Below, one piece after another: positions 21,778-33,048 of a stretch of 64,000 nucleotides of DNA; the first letter of the stretch is position 1; each line of letters begins with the position of its first letter. This stretch comes from Platerodrilus igneus (taxonomy: Eukaryota; Arthropoda; Insecta; Coleoptera; Lycidae), in contig JARFIW010000139.1 of the NCBI GenBank assembly GCA_036346225.1, positions 6,324,001 through 6,388,000 on the forward strand. Direction: 5' to 3'. A model generated the notes under the pieces. The model was not told the origin of the DNA. It made no database searches and saw nothing but the letters and a program-made list of their open reading frames with translations. A program made the position numbers and the translations under genes.

Positions 21778-23400
21778 CTGTGAAATGCTCCTGTGAATGC
21801 GGGAACTGGGTCCTTTCAACAAAAAAATTCTAGTCCCACCGATTGGGCGTCATAAACTGCTGTGATCCTGTTTTCGCCTCGGCTGCTCACCTAATTTTAT
21901 AAACCTCCTCATTCATAAAATTAAACAACACATTCCTACCACAAACATCAACGTTAACTCTATTTACATCAATATTCAGAATACATTAAATTTTCAAATT
22001 AAATTTCAGCATAAAATTCAGTTTTAAAAAGAATTTCAAGATTAATTTTATTATCATTTTAATGTGCATCCAGAATTAAAGTCCTTGTTGGATGCCTATT
22101 AATTAATATAACAATATAAGCAGACCGGAGTCTGAGTATAAAGGGAGCATCTACCACCCTTTACGTTAATTAACCAGGTTCGTCTAATTGAGCTCAAAGA
22201 CATACCCAAAATTTCATCATAATCCAGAACATCAATACTAAATACCCCTTTCTACTTAAACAAGCAAATTTCATCTTAAAATTAAAATTTTATGGTTAGT
22301 ACAATTTCACTAATGTCCATTTAAAGTAAATCAATTATAAAGTTGTTCAACACACACAAAAATATCAAAGTTCAACCAAAATAGTATAAATTACCTGAAG
22401 GTTACTGCATTCGTAGCTTCAAGGTACATCGTCCCTTTTGTTAATCACACCATTCCAACTGGATTATATTTACAACTTCTGATTCTCAACGCTTTTCAAA
22501 TTTTCTCCATCACCATTTATTTAAAGTTGTTTCTGGGCTTTTCCGGAACTCATCTGTGTATATCTGACCCTTGTTTGTGGATCCAGACACATTTATAAAC
22601 CATTTAATTATTCACCCCCGCAAAATAGCAAAGAAATTCATACTTCTTTCACCAAAATACGCCAAAACTGCCTACTTGTATCTAAGTGCACTCAAGTACA
22701 TTCATGTTAGCACGTAAATAACAAACTGTTTTAAATCACCAAAATATACGAGCAAACTTTAAATTATTTTATCAAACTAAAATGCACTGTTTAACATCTT
22801 GAATCAAGTCGCGGATGTAAGAGCTTTTAACGCATCGAATAGTCAAAAGTCTAAGAGACCGAAATTCATATTACCACCGGTATATATAGCAAAAATCCTG
22901 TCTGTCGGTCTGTTCCCCAAAACAGACAATTCTTAAGAATTTCTCATTCTATGTTCCCAGTCCGTCGCTCGCGCGTCGGTTTTACGAATTTTTCACTCGC
23001 CCCATTTAAATCTCAGAAATTTCACACGGCACGCAAACATGTCCGAGAAAACTAATTAATTTTGTACAGAAATTGTTGTTTCTACCTCTGATATTTGCAT
23101 CCTATTTTCAACCAATTGTGACCCTCGTGACGTTGCTTAAATCACGCCTTTTACTCTATGTGTCTTTGCTTGACGCATTTTCTTTCCTTTTCTAACCTGT
23201 TCGTATTGGTGCAAATTGATATTCTTTATTATCGATTATATTTTAGTCCATGTGGACTATCTGGGTTTAATAACCCCGTATCGCACATTCTCGTGAATAT
23301 TAAGCCCCGATTTCTCCAAGATTCTTTGAAACCATTTGTTATCTACACAATTTTCGCCGTACGTGATATTTAAACCACGCAGGTGTTCAAAATAATACCA
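21777..23400 (-). repeat. Probable degenerate LTR of a Ty3/gypsy-type element
   Basis: The left edge contains CCGATTGGGCGTCATAAA. On the minus strand this is a degraded TGGCGCCCAAT-style primer-binding region. A similar block is at 41318-41340. The LTR would extend right from there. No open frame of note lies in it; the short frame at 23158-23373 shows no recognisable domain. The far boundary is not resolved. Confidence 0.35.
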
Positions 23401-23975
23401 ATTCTCAGAGCTTTTAAATAAACCCTGTTTTGTATTTCGTGCTAAAGCATCTGACCGTTTCCAATATCCTTAGAATCGACATGTTTATCTAAACAAATTA
23501 AACTGAAATTGCCTTTTAAAATACGCAGGTGTGTTCAAACATTCTACTTCTAACTAACACTTCTAGGATTTGCATTTCATTGGGTTTTTACAAGTTTCTA
23601 TAGATATTATCTGTTACTAACGATTCAATACCGGTTACTTGAAATAGAGTTAATTAAGATAAATTTTGCACGTAATTTCCATTTGTTTAGGAATAATTAC
23701 ATTACACGCAGAGCTTTCCAATACTGCTTCTTTTGATATAAAGCGTCTTGTACATGATTTAAATCTCTTATGTTTAATGAAACTAATAAATTTTTATGCT
23801 TCACGGTTTTAATAACGCGTATTATCTAATAATATTCATTATACACGGTGATTAAAATTATTTGATGTGATTATTTAATTTTCTACCCTGGTCTAAATAT
23901 GAGTAATATATATAACTTTGGAATATGTTGATATTGGGGATTCAGTCTATATTTATTAGGAATTATAACTTCTTT

Positions 23976-24023
23976 TTTTCTATTCGAGCTTTCAAAAATT
24001 TATTATTTTCTTCGTCAGGAAAA
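23976..24023 (-). ncRNA. Hammerhead ribozyme-like motif, left arm of PLE3
   Basis: Mirror copy of the motif at 24743-24790. On the minus strand it has the core CTGACGA (24012-24018), an A/T stem, GAAA, then TA before a closing stem TTTTC/GAAAA. Confidence 0.5.
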
Positions 24024-24357
24024 CTAAAGGTACATGATATGAATGTTAACAATTAATATTAAGGTTACTTACGAATAATGAAGCTTTAACAATTTAGAAT
24101 ATGGTATAGCATCTAAAAGTTTTATGTGAGATTATGTATAAAATAAACTAGGTAACAATTATTAGATTAAAAATTAATTTGACAGGATTTTGAAATATAA
24201 CATATGTGTGTAAGTGTATCCTAGATTATAGTAAAATTAATTGTGTACAGTTCAAGTAAGATATCTGAGTAAAAGAATCAAAAGATTTTATAAATTATGT
24301 TAAGTTGATGTTAAGTGTGAAATGTTTTTTAGATTTTTGAATGACGGTTAGTAGATG

Positions 24358-24508
24358 TCAATAAATGTTGTTAAGATTTTGTGTATTAGTTTTTTTGTTT
24401 AAAGCTGTATTTGTTAAGGAAATGGCAATCATTTCTAAGAATATTCTTTTTTTATAATTATTTTCATTGAAGATTATTTTAGTGCCATTATAATTGATTT
24501 TGTGACCA
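24358..24508 (-). pseudogene. PLE protein C-terminal remnant
   Basis: Translating the minus strand gives TGHKINYNGTKIIFNENNYK, then KRIFLEMIAISL and a stop. It matches the C-terminus of the protein at 20414-20896 (HKIDFDNP, then REFLEMCYI). There is no start codon and no nuclease core, so it is a remnant. Confidence 0.75.
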
Positions 24509-24742
24509 GTTTCAACTGTACACAATTAATTTTACTATAATCTAGGATACACTTACACACATATGTTACATTTCAAAATCCTGTCAAATTAATTTTTAAT
24601 CTAATAATTGTTACCTAGTTTATTTTATACATAATCTCACATAAAACTTTTAGATGCTATACCATATTCTAAATTGTTAAAGCTTCATTATTCGTAAGTA
24701 ACCTTAATATTAATTGTTAACATTCATATCATGTACCTTTAG

Positions 24743-24790
24743 TTTTCCTGACGAAGAAAATAATAAATTTTTGAAAGCTCGAATAGAAAA
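24743..24790 (+). ncRNA. Hammerhead ribozyme-like motif, right arm of PLE3
   Basis: Order on the plus strand: TTTTC (24743-24747), core CTGACGA (24748-24754), a stem-loop with AGAAA pairing TTTTT (24755-24772), GAAA (24773-24776), a short loop, TA (24784-24785), then GAAAA pairing with TTTTC. This is the type I hammerhead layout known from PLE terminal repeats. Stem III would be minimal, which is also typical of PLE hammerheads. Self-cleavage is inferred, not shown. Confidence 0.5.
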
Positions 24791-24879
24791 AAAGAAGTTA
24801 TAATTCCTAATAAATATAGACTGAATCCCCAATATCAACATATTCCAAAGTTATATATTTTACAGTCAATATTAACCTA

Positions 24880-25790
24880 ATTATATATATTTTATATATT
24901 TTAAAGATAATGACCTTCTAGTAATATTAAATGTTTTTAATGGGTTTGAGGTCAGCTGGTAAAAAGGAAACTGTTTTATATTGCCTAAATTTTCGGATGT
25001 ATTCAATCCTTGATTACAGGCTTCTAAAAATGTTACAAACAACTAGGCTAAATTATACAAATATTAATTGCAACTTACAAGATGAGTTGTTTTAAAAATT
25101 AACATAAAAATTAAGTATTAAACATAACTTTTTTAGTTTTTCACTTTTAAATGTAGGAAAGATATATAATTTGTATAAGAAGAAATGTAAAAATAAAAAT
25201 TATGTCAGATTTTGAAATATTAAATTTTTTTTTTAACAGGATACCTGATACTTTTATTTAATGTATATGTTATGTTGTATGAGGTAGTTGTTGTTTGTCT
25301 GTATGTGTGTGTGTATGTGCATGCGTTAGGTTGTGTGGTGTGTATGTGTGTATGTATTTATAACGTTAAACATATTAACAAATATTACATTAGGTATGTA
25401 GCTATGTTTTAAAATTAAGTAAATATGTGTAAATCGTGCTCAAACCACTAATATCAGTTTTTTTATTTATACTATCTTTTGCACTAAAAATGTGATACAT
25501 TTCAAGAAATAGTTTTTTTGTTTCTCTTTCTCTAATTCTAAAATTTTTGGATTTTTGAAATCTATTCTATGATCTAAATTAGTTGAATGACTCGATAAAG
25601 CACAGGAATTTGGTTTAACTTTTATGTCACTTCTGTGTTGAATTATACGTTGATTTAAAAATTGACATGTTTGTCCAATATACAGGCCATTACAATCTAA
25701 ACAATTAATTTGGTACACAATATTTTTTTGGAATAGTTCGGTTGTTTTATCTTTTAATTTTGAAAATTTATTTGCATAGAAAGCGTCTTC
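24880..25790 (-). mobile_element. Penelope-like element fragment (PLE2)
   Basis: The terminus at 24945-25030 is related to that at 361-500. It is followed in the minus-strand upstream direction by a GT-rich tract (25290-25350) and the endonuclease frame. No inverted partner arm is seen. It is truncated near 25790. Confidence 0.75.
25467..25785 (-). pseudogene. PLE GIY-YIG endonuclease end, second family
   Basis: The minus-strand frame reads YQINCLDCNGLYIGQT, then QHRSDIKVKPNSCALSSHST and HRIDFKNPKILELEKEK. The CxxC pair before YIGQT and the following order are those of Penelope nucleases. It differs from PLE1 at many residues, so it is a separate subfamily. The C-terminus breaks early near 25467, and the RT domain is absent. 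Confidence 0.78.
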
Positions 25791-26264
25791 GTAAAGTGCT
25801 CGTATAAAAATGTATCAATGCATAAAAATCGTGATGATTACATAGTTTATTGGCGAAAGAATCGTGAACAAGCGTTTTTGAAAAGAAATTCATTTACATT
25901 TTATAATAAAAGCATTGTATTTAGAGAAGTACTCAATCTGATGTAAAATCGCATATTCTAAGAGATTTTCATAAGTAACTGATCTCGTTCATATACGTAT
26001 AAATATTCTAAAAGAGATTTACAGTTAAATTTAATGTCAATTTTATGTAATACCGCGTGGATAAATATTTAGTTTCAGGTAATAGCAAAGGAATTTACGT
26101 TATTTGAAAAACGGACTGATTAAGTTTAAAAGATTAGGTTTAATAACAAAAGTGCGTTAGCACTACGAATTAAAGCGGATAGCCTAGAGCAAGAAAGAGA
26201 ATAGTTAATTGACTCATGTTATAGAAAACATATCGTGAATAGCCGGGAGAGACAACTTTTGCTA
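25791..26264. repeat. Diffuse repeat shared with 46545-46860
   Basis: Stretches such as ATTTTATAATAAAAG and AATAT(T/C)CTAAAAGA recur in the same order near 46720-46830. No coding potential is visible. The kind of repeat is unknown. Confidence 0.35.
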
Positions 26265-26645
26265 TAGGGTTTTATATCTCTAAAATTAGTTTGTATGCTT
26301 CGCCTGTCTTTCCTATTTCCATCTTAGTTTGTACCTCTTTGAACATTTTATCAATCCATTGCTCGTTAGCTTTCCTGCATTTGGGAATAACTTCCCATTT
26401 TATGGCTTTGTATCTCTGTTTTCCAGGATGGGTAAATGTTATACCAACTTCCAAGGTGTTCGCCACTCAAAGTATCGAAAGAGCTGCTGACTTCCTTGGG
26501 AACCTGCCTTAGTTTAGTTCTTCACTAAAGACCGTACTAATTTGGTCAAACTTCTAGTTCGATTCTTTATCTCACCGAAACACGCAAGCCATTCTATCCG
26601 TTCTAGAATTCTAGAATTTCTTTAAGGTGCAGATCGTTCCGAACG
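26265..26645 (-). mobile_element. Internally deleted RTE-LINE copy
   Basis: 26265-26425 matches the linker between LINE endonuclease and RT. It then joins directly to 26426-26645, which matches the LINE 5' end (compare 10310-10496 and 47322-47520). About 1.4 kb of endonuclease sequence is missing between them. This is an internal deletion, not a simple 5' truncation. Confidence 0.7.
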
Positions 26646-27237
26646 TTCGTGAACGGCAATTTATACACATAAACAATAATTCTCGACTTTCTAAGAACGT
26701 ACTAGAATTATGCAAATAGCATCTTAAATGCAATCTCGTATAAATTGTCAATCGACTCTGTCTGAAGATTTCACGCGGCGGAGTGGCTACCAACTATCTT
26801 TTGTGTACAGATGCCTCGTTTACGTTCAGTTGTATTATTCCTGTGAAAAGTAGACTAAGCGATGTCTCGAGACACTATTATAACATACCTTTACATGATC
26901 TCTAAAAACATCAAGTACTCTTTAATTACAATATGTACAACATGATTAATCCAAATTATTACAAAGTAATAAACATATTAATTAATATATTATGTGAAAG
27001 GATTCCAGCAGTGTTCTAAAGATTTATGGCAAAAATGTATTCAACATACTGAAAGGTACTTACGTGAAAAAGTGCTAGATGTATGTAACTGTTGATGAAT
27101 CAATAATACAAATCGATCGCGGCAGTAATATGTCAACAGGAAACGACAGTGATTAAAACTCTCTAATCGTTTTATTATCAACACAACGTTACTGTACATT
27201 TTTTTGATACCCTGCTATGTATCCAAAACTATGTATT
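26646..27237. other. Left flank of the BEL/Pao element, no gene seen
   Basis: AT-rich sequence without a recognisable gene, ending in GTAAT at 27238-27242, the target duplicated by the BEL/Pao insertion. Confidence 0.55.
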
Positions 27238-27242
27238 GTAAT

Positions 27243-27653
27243 TGTGTGGTACACGTTGGAGTGTATAAAAACGGGACAGCTCCAGAACGTTTCCCAAAGC
27301 GTAAAGCTTAGCAAATGAACTGTAATTGTATGCAATTGGAGGTAATGCGCGAAAAACAGTAACATAGGTCAAACCGTAATTAATGTTTTGCTTACCTTGC
27401 AATGATGTTCATCAATTTACTCCCGCGAAGATAGGTGTTGTTTACCGGTCGACGCAACCTGGTCGGGCAGCAGCACTTATGCACTCGCGGTTATAGTTAT
27501 TAGGTGTTGAGTCGGTGAAACGATACGAGAGAGTGTCTTGTTGGTGAAGCGAAAAGGCTTTTTCGCTCCGCCATATGTGTAGCACAACAATAATATACGA
27601 TAAGGCCATCTATACTGTCAATCGCTGACCTCCAACTGTATGAAGTTTTAACA
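27243..27653 (-). repeat. BEL/Pao 3' LTR
   Basis: Written on the plus strand it begins TGTGTGGTACACG and ends GTTTTAACA. It contains AGTGTATAAAAACGGG, a TATA-like box if read on the plus strand. A purine-rich tract on the minus strand (27654-27668) precedes it. Confidence 0.95.
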
Positions 27654-27861
27654 TACCCCCCACCCAAAATGGTAAATTTTGTTGTATACCGTGAAATGAA
27701 TGGGAGAAAAAATGAAAATAGAAATTTAAAAAAATGTTTAAGTATGTATAAATTATTCGAGTACTCTGCATTTTGCTTCCTGCATTAAAATATAAAATAA
27801 AACATAATTTGTAGAGAAAGAAGAAAAAAAATAAAAATTGCATGCTAGAATGCTGAATTAC

Positions 27862-28815
27862 TTATGGTGGAGGAAGTGGTACCACCTTGTTAATTGGGCG
27901 GACCGCTTCGCCTGTGGGTGTTTTTAGCTTTACAACTCTTGTTACACCATCTTTACCCGGTAAAAGCTTCGCCACTCTCGCCAAAGGCCAATACGCCGGG
28001 GGTGAATCGGGAGTAAAAAAAAGTACTAGATCCCCTTCTTCTATGGTTTTGGAAGGGGTGTTCCACTTAGGCCTTTGCTGTAAGCTGTGCAAGTACCCTA
28101 TGGACCAGCACTTCCACAAGCTCTGTACAAGGTGTTGGGACATTTGCCAACGACTAAGCCGATTCGCAGGAACATTTTGTAGGTCCACTTCACACCGCGT
28201 AATTAAAGGTCCACCAGTTAGAAAATGGCCCGGAGTCAAGGCATTTGTGCCTTCGTCAGGTGACGTTGAAAGTACGCAAAATGGACGGGAATTTAAGATT
28301 CCTTCTATACGGGTCACAACTGTGCTAAATTCCTCCAGAGAAAGTGTCGTTCTACCCACTATTCGTTTCAACTGAAATTTAGCACTCTTGACGCCGGCTT
28401 CCCAAAGCCCCCCAAAATGGGGTGCATAGGGAGGGTTGAAACACCAATCTATACCCCTAGAGGATAAGTAGTGCGCAATGACGGGATTAGCTTGATCAAA
28501 ATGTTTATATATTTCTAACATTTCTCTAGCCGCCCCACGAAAATTGCGGCCCTGATCGGAATATATGTTCGTGGGTAACCCGCGTCTGGCTATAAATCTA
28601 TCTAATGCAGCAAGACAGGCTTCCGTTGTTAAAGCTGTGACAACCTCCATATGAATGGCACGTGACACCATACAAATAAAGAGGGCAATATATGCCTTTT
28701 GAAATTTTGTCGATCGCAACGAGGATATCTTGATTGTAAAAGGACCGGCAAAATCCAAACCGGTATGCGTAAAGCATCTTCCGGGTTCGAGGCAATAAAG
28801 CGGAAGATCTGCCAT
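27862..28815 (-). CDS. BEL/Pao integrase core and C-terminal domain
   Basis: A 317-residue open frame. The catalytic triad is visible: Asp in HTGLDFAGPF, Asp in IYSDQGRNF, and Glu in HFGGLWEAGVKSAK. The C-terminal part carries the DUF5641-type ending with EGDLVLFF, WPLARV and RVVKLKTPTG, characteristic of BEL/Pao Pol. The zinc-binding N-terminus lies upstream (28816-29290) but is broken by indels. It would join reverse-transcribed cDNA to the genome in the nucleus. Confidence 0.93.
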   Translation of the reverse strand: MADLPLYCLEPGRCFTHTGLDFAGPFTIKISSLRSTKFQKAYIALFICMVSRAIHMEVVTALTTEACLAALDRFIARRGLPTNIYSDQGRNFRGAAREMLEIYKHFDQANPVIAHYLSSRGIDWCFNPPYAPHFGGLWEAGVKSAKFQLKRIVGRTTLSLEEFSTVVTRIEGILNSRPFCVLSTSPDEGTNALTPGHFLTGGPLITRCEVDLQNVPANRLSRWQMSQHLVQSLWKCWSIGYLHSLQQRPKWNTPSKTIEEGDLVLFFTPDSPPAYWPLARVAKLLPGKDGVTRVVKLKTPTGEAVRPINKVVPLPPP

Positions 28816-29297
28816 AGGAGGCTGAATAGGCTCCCCTTGGAAGCGATAGCAAGCCAGGCAGCGAAATATTCTACTTCGAATTAATTGTCGGATACAAGGA
28901 ATCCAAAATGTACGGGTAACTAATGATTGAGTTAGCCGCGGACCCCCATGACCTGAATATATGTGATAGTAATCACATATTAATACAGCAGGTTTTTTGG
29001 GATAAAGTAGGGATGTTTGCTAGTTATGGAAAGGCTGGAATGGCACAAACGGCCCCCCACCATGAGTAATCCCGTGGGAGAGAGAAAAGGTGACAACGGA
29101 CGGTATATTTTTGTGCTAGGTTGCCCTTTTTCGAGTAAGACGATATCGTCGTAGATGTGCTCGTACTGAGTAATTCTAATGGCAAATGTGAGAGCGCTAC
29201 GATACTCAGAGGCATTTAACGGACCAGTAGTCCTTGCAAGATTACGTTTGCGTGCAAGGCAGTTAAACGTGAACCTTTTAACGTGCGCAAAAATTCG
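28816..29297 (-). pseudogene. BEL/Pao region between RNase H and integrase, frame lost
   Basis: This should encode the integrase zinc-binding domain. No frame stays open, although the sequence lies between clear RNase H and integrase parts. Several small indels must have accumulated here. Confidence 0.6.
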
Positions 29298-30223
29298 TTA
29301 AACTTTTAGCAAGTTTGAGGACCTTTGTAGTACTACCAAGTATTGTTTCACATCAACAGTAGAGACGAGTGCGTATTGTACAGCTTTAAACCCGTCTGCA
29401 ATATTGTGTGTGTATTTATCACTTGGCCAATCACAATAATCGCGGTATAAAAAATCAGGACCCTGCCACCAGAGTGTACAATTCAGTAGTTCGGATGACT
29501 TCAATCCTCGGCTTGCAGAATCGGAAGCATTCGCAGAACTGGGAACGTATCTCCATATGGCTGTGGGTTGATTTTCATGAATTTGCACCACTCGGTTCGC
29601 AAAAAATAATTTTAACTGATAAGGTGGCGTACAAATCCACGTCAGTGTGTTTGTAGAGTCACTAAAGCATATTGGATCTAGTAAATTGATGGTGTCAAAT
29701 GCTAATGCTGTATGTTTCATTAGTTTTGCCAAAAGACATGCCGCTCCTAATTCAAGACGAGGAATGGTCCACGTTTTCAAAGGGGCTACACGGGTTTTGG
29801 AAGCTATCAAATGTACATATATTTTTCATCAACTTCTAATCGCAGATACACAACAGCGGCCATCGCTACGGAACTGGCGTCGGAGAATCCGATTAAACGG
29901 GCTTGACTATTGCCGATTTTCCAAATAGATCGTGGTATTGTTATGTATTCGAGAAGTGGCAGTTCAATTTGAATTTGCTGCCATTCTTGAAGAATTTCTG
30001 CGGGCAATTGTTCATCCCAATCCACCTTTTGTAGCCATAGGCGTTGCATAAGGCATTTGAGAAGAACCGTAAATGGACTTAAATAACCATTAATATCGAA
30101 TATGCGTGCTATGCGTGACAAAATTCCTCGCTTAGTAGGGATGTCTGTAATATTTGGAACTTTACATCTAAATGTATCGGAACCCATATCCCAACAGAGA
30201 CCCAGAACATCACGTGTTGTCAA
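29298..30223 (-). pseudogene. BEL/Pao RT C-terminus and RNase H, two frames
   Basis: 29807-30223 holds the RT thumb/connection region (DIPTKRGILSRIARIFD, then NGYLSPFTVLLK) and the first RNase H aspartate in LIGFSDASSVAMAAVVYLR. 29298-29810 continues the RNase H region with TWTIPRLELGAACLLAKLM and PICFSDSTNTLTWI. A one-base shift near 29810 separates the two. These motifs are diagnostic of the DUF1758/RT/DUF5641 Pol architecture of BEL/Pao. Confidence 0.88.
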
Positions 30224-31182
30224 AGTAGGATCAGAGTTCGGTAGATTTAGAACGCCCGTCTCCGACTTATCAATAACTGAAGTGTGTGAACTTCCCTATT
30301 TTCCTAAGTCGAAGTTACCTAGTTTTAGTAAATTGATCAATTCATTTTTTAGAAGGAGAGTTTCTTCTACAGAATCGGATCCAGTCAAAATATCATCAAT
30401 GTAAGTTGATGATCTAAGGGCTCGGGAAGCCCGGGGGTACGAGTGACCCTCGTCTTTTACCAACTGCTGTAGAACACGAAGGGCAAGAAAAGGGCTACAG
30501 GTAGCGCCAAAAATAACGCGGGTATGTTCATATTCCGTTAAGGTTCACAAGGGTGAAACCTCCAAAAAATATGTAAAAATTTTCTATCTTCTGGGTGAAC
30601 GACTATAGATCTAAACATTTGTCGAATATCGCAAGTGAGTGCGACTTGAGGTATTCGAAATCTTGTTATTACAAGACCAATATCAGATTGTAATTTGAGG
30701 CCCGGTGAAAGAATATCATTGAGACTTGTACCATTAATATCCCTATCGGCAGGACTAAACACGACTCGAACTTGAGTACTAGAGGGCTTAGTTTTAACCA
30801 CGCCGTGGTGAGTCATGATATATAAGGACTGTTTCACAGCGGGAGTGAGTTGTCCCTGCGATATATAATTAGCAATATTTTCTGAATATAATTTATAAAA
30901 GTTCTTGTCGCGTGCAAATCGAGCTTCTAGTTTTAGAAAGCGATTGGTAGCTAATTCTCGTGTTGAACCTAATGTTCGGGTGGTGTTTTCTATGAACGGT
31001 AGTCGAACCACATACTGACCTAACTCGTTTCGTATAGTAGTGGACTTGAAATAATTTTCACAAGCCACGTTTTCAGGCGACATTGGCGGCGTAAATGGTA
31101 TTTCTTCAGCTTCCCTGAAGGCACGAATGGTGTACAACGCAACCCCTGTATACGGTTGACTTAAAGCTGGTACATCACCCAT
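30224..31182 (-). pseudogene. BEL/Pao reverse transcriptase, frame-broken with an internal stop
   Basis: The open part 30538-31182 contains VVRLPFIENTTRTLGSTREL, HGVVKTKPSSTQVRVVFSPA, NDILSPGL and ALTCDIRQMFRSIVV, with the first catalytic Asp in TCDI. The catalytic TYIDDILTG lies out of frame at about 30370-30400. A TAG stop at 30296-30298 sits where relatives have a tryptophan after the GNFDLGK-type motif. The frame changes near 30545. RT activity from this copy is unlikely without suppression. Confidence 0.87.
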
Positions 31183-32165
31183 AATAACCCAACCAAACGA
31201 GGTAAGAAGCGCCGTGGCTTGCCTGTAATACGCAATGAATCGTTGGGTGTGGCATCTAAGACAGCTTGAACACCTAACAGCATATCGACCGGAGCGGATA
31301 TGTGAAATTCAGGATCCGCCAATTGTAGGGACGAAAATTTGTCTATTAAATGCTTAGATAAATTTGCTATCGGAAGATCTGCGGTAATACGAGATAAAAC
31401 AACAGCCTGTAAATATAAAGAAACGTTTTGATCATATAATGATGTAACGTTACAAGTAGCAATTCCATGAACCTTTTTTAGCGGAGATTGGCCTACTCCA
31501 CGTATTTCAAAAGGACATTTCTTGCGTTTAAGACCTAACTTATTAGCTAAAGATAATGTGATGAAATTAGAATGCGACCCTTGATCTAAAACCAAGCGAC
31601 AGCGATGCCAACTACCGTCACAGGCTAAAATTCGTACCTGCGCCGTGGCTAAAAGCGCAACGGTTCCCTGTTCATTTGCACAGGAATGAACAAGAGAGAC
31701 TGGAGCAGGAAAATGTTCAGCCGAATTAGCGGCACCTGAAGAGTGTCCTACCGTGCTTTGTGGCGGAGTCGGAGTACTGCTTGAAATTGGTGCCTCGATA
31801 CACAGTAGCGTATGGTGCATTTTACTACCGCACCGTTTGCACTGATATTTTGACTTACAAGTCGAAAGAGGATGTGGTGATAAACACGCAAAACATCTAT
31901 GATATTGCTTTACCATGTATTGCCTTTCTAGAGTGGATAAAGCTAATAATTTTGGACATCTGTAAAATTTGTGGAACTGATCGTCGCAGGCAGGACAGGG
32001 CTTAGAAACGGCCTGCTTTGCATTAAATCGTCGTGAAGTAACTTCCTGTGCGGACATTGTTACACGCTTATTGTTTACAGAATTTGTATAATATGGTTGA
32101 GGATTAGCCCTTTGTGGTGGACTAGACACATTTTTTGATGGTGGAGTATTATTGTTACCGCTCAC
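31161..32165 (-). CDS. BEL/Pao zinc-finger region and aspartic protease
   Basis: An intact frame of 334 residues. The N-terminal part has cysteine-rich zinc binding (CPACDDQFHKFYRCP, then CFACLSPHPLSTC and CKRCGSKMHHTLLC). The DUF1758-type protease follows with LVLDQGSHSNFITLSLANKL, in which DQGS stands in for the retropepsin DTG. It overlaps the start of the RT frame (31161-31182), which suggests a frame change in the polyprotein or an indel at that point. Confidence 0.88.
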   Translation of the reverse strand: MSGNNNTPPSKNVSSPPQRANPQPYYTNSVNNKRVTMSAQEVTSRRFNAKQAVSKPCPACDDQFHKFYRCPKLLALSTLERQYMVKQYHRCFACLSPHPLSTCKSKYQCKRCGSKMHHTLLCIEAPISSSTPTPPQSTVGHSSGAANSAEHFPAPVSLVHSCANEQGTVALLATAQVRILACDGSWHRCRLVLDQGSHSNFITLSLANKLGLKRKKCPFEIRGVGQSPLKKVHGIATCNVTSLYDQNVSLYLQAVVLSRITADLPIANLSKHLIDKFSSLQLADPEFHISAPVDMLLGVQAVLDATPNDSLRITGKPRRFLPRLVGLLWVMYQL

Positions 32166-32211
32166 CAGTGCTAAGATAGAACATTTGTTGCGTAAATATT
32201 TTATAAAATCG

Positions 32212-33048
32212 TTAAATTTCGGAAATGTTTGATTTAAATGTTCCTTTTAGAATTCTTGTCTCGACTTCGGGTCTAATAAACCGAGGGAAAAAATAAAATA
32301 TGTAATCGGCCAACTCAGGTAGCTGCATGTCGATAAGAGCTGTGACGTTGGCTTGCAGGGTTTCACATAAATCACTAAGAACTTTTGGGGAATCCGTCTT
32401 TAGTTGAGTTAGTGAAAATATTTTGGATAAATAATGATTAGCAATTATTCGTTTATTAGTGTAGCGTTGAACTAAGAGATTATAAACAACCATATAATTT
32501 TCTGGAGCAAATCGAACAGATTGTGCTAGCTTTAATGCCGTCGCATCCAAATAAGAAAGCAAATATGTGAATTTTTCGCAATCATTAAGTGCGTTATTGT
32601 TGTGAATAATGTTGTCATATAGAGATTTAAACGCACCGAATTTCTCGGGGTCACCTCGAAATAGATCTATTTTTATTTCTGGTAAATGAACATTAGATCT
32701 GGTATTTCCAGAAATATCAATAGTATTTACATTGGACGTTGTGTCTGGAGCGACATAGCGCGCCGCATTAGCTAAAATGTCATAGTACATAGTATTGAAC
32801 GTAGATTCTAGATTAACGGTATCCGTAAATAAGGTTTTATAAACGTCAGAGAGTGACGATAATTCATCTAAGATATTTAAAAATTTTGTTCTTACGTCAT
32901 CCAGCTGACTAACACGAGCTTTAAATTGATCAAGATTAGTTGGTAACGTTGAAATTAAATCGTAACAATCTTGCAAACGTCGCCAGTACCTTTCTTTGCG
33001 ATTTGTTAATCGTTTAAATTCAACAATAACTTCACGTTCTGGTTCCAT
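32212..33048 (-). CDS. gag: BEL/Pao Gag (DUF1759-type)
   Basis: I prefer the methionine at 33046-33048 (MEPEREVIVEF). The frame is open a further 12 residues upstream to 33084, but that stretch looks like leader. The N-terminal third is helical and probably coiled-coil. The DUF1759-like capsid region starts at PEIKIDLFRGDPEKFGAFKS and includes KFTYLLSYLDATALKLAQSV and YNLLVQRYTNKRIIANHYL. It would assemble the particle that packages element RNA. The frame ends at 32212, about 50 bases before the next Pol frame. Confidence 0.88.
   Translation of the reverse strand: MEPEREVIVEFKRLTNRKERYWRRLQDCYDLISTLPTNLDQFKARVSQLDDVRTKFLNILDELSSLSDVYKTLFTDTVNLESTFNTMYYDILANAARYVAPDTTSNVNTIDISGNTRSNVHLPEIKIDLFRGDPEKFGAFKSLYDNIIHNNNALNDCEKFTYLLSYLDATALKLAQSVRFAPENYMVVYNLLVQRYTNKRIIANHYLSKIFSLTQLKTDSPKVLSDLCETLQANVTALIDMQLPELADYIFYFFPRFIRPEVETRILKGTFKSNISEI

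Larger units (their letters stand above)
23908..24858. mobile_element. Penelope-like element, inverted-repeat form (PLE3)
   Basis: Near-perfect inverted arms, 23908-24251 and 24509-24858, flank a 257-base centre. The centre on the minus strand (24358-24508) encodes the C-terminal end of a PLE protein. Each arm contains a strong hammerhead-like motif (23976-24023 minus; 24743-24790 plus). The architecture is like PLE1, with a shorter remaining coding part. Confidence 0.8.

Noticed and set aside
27887..28375. 162-residue plus-strand frame
   Set aside because: Antisense to the BEL/Pao integrase, whose motifs are clear on the minus strand.
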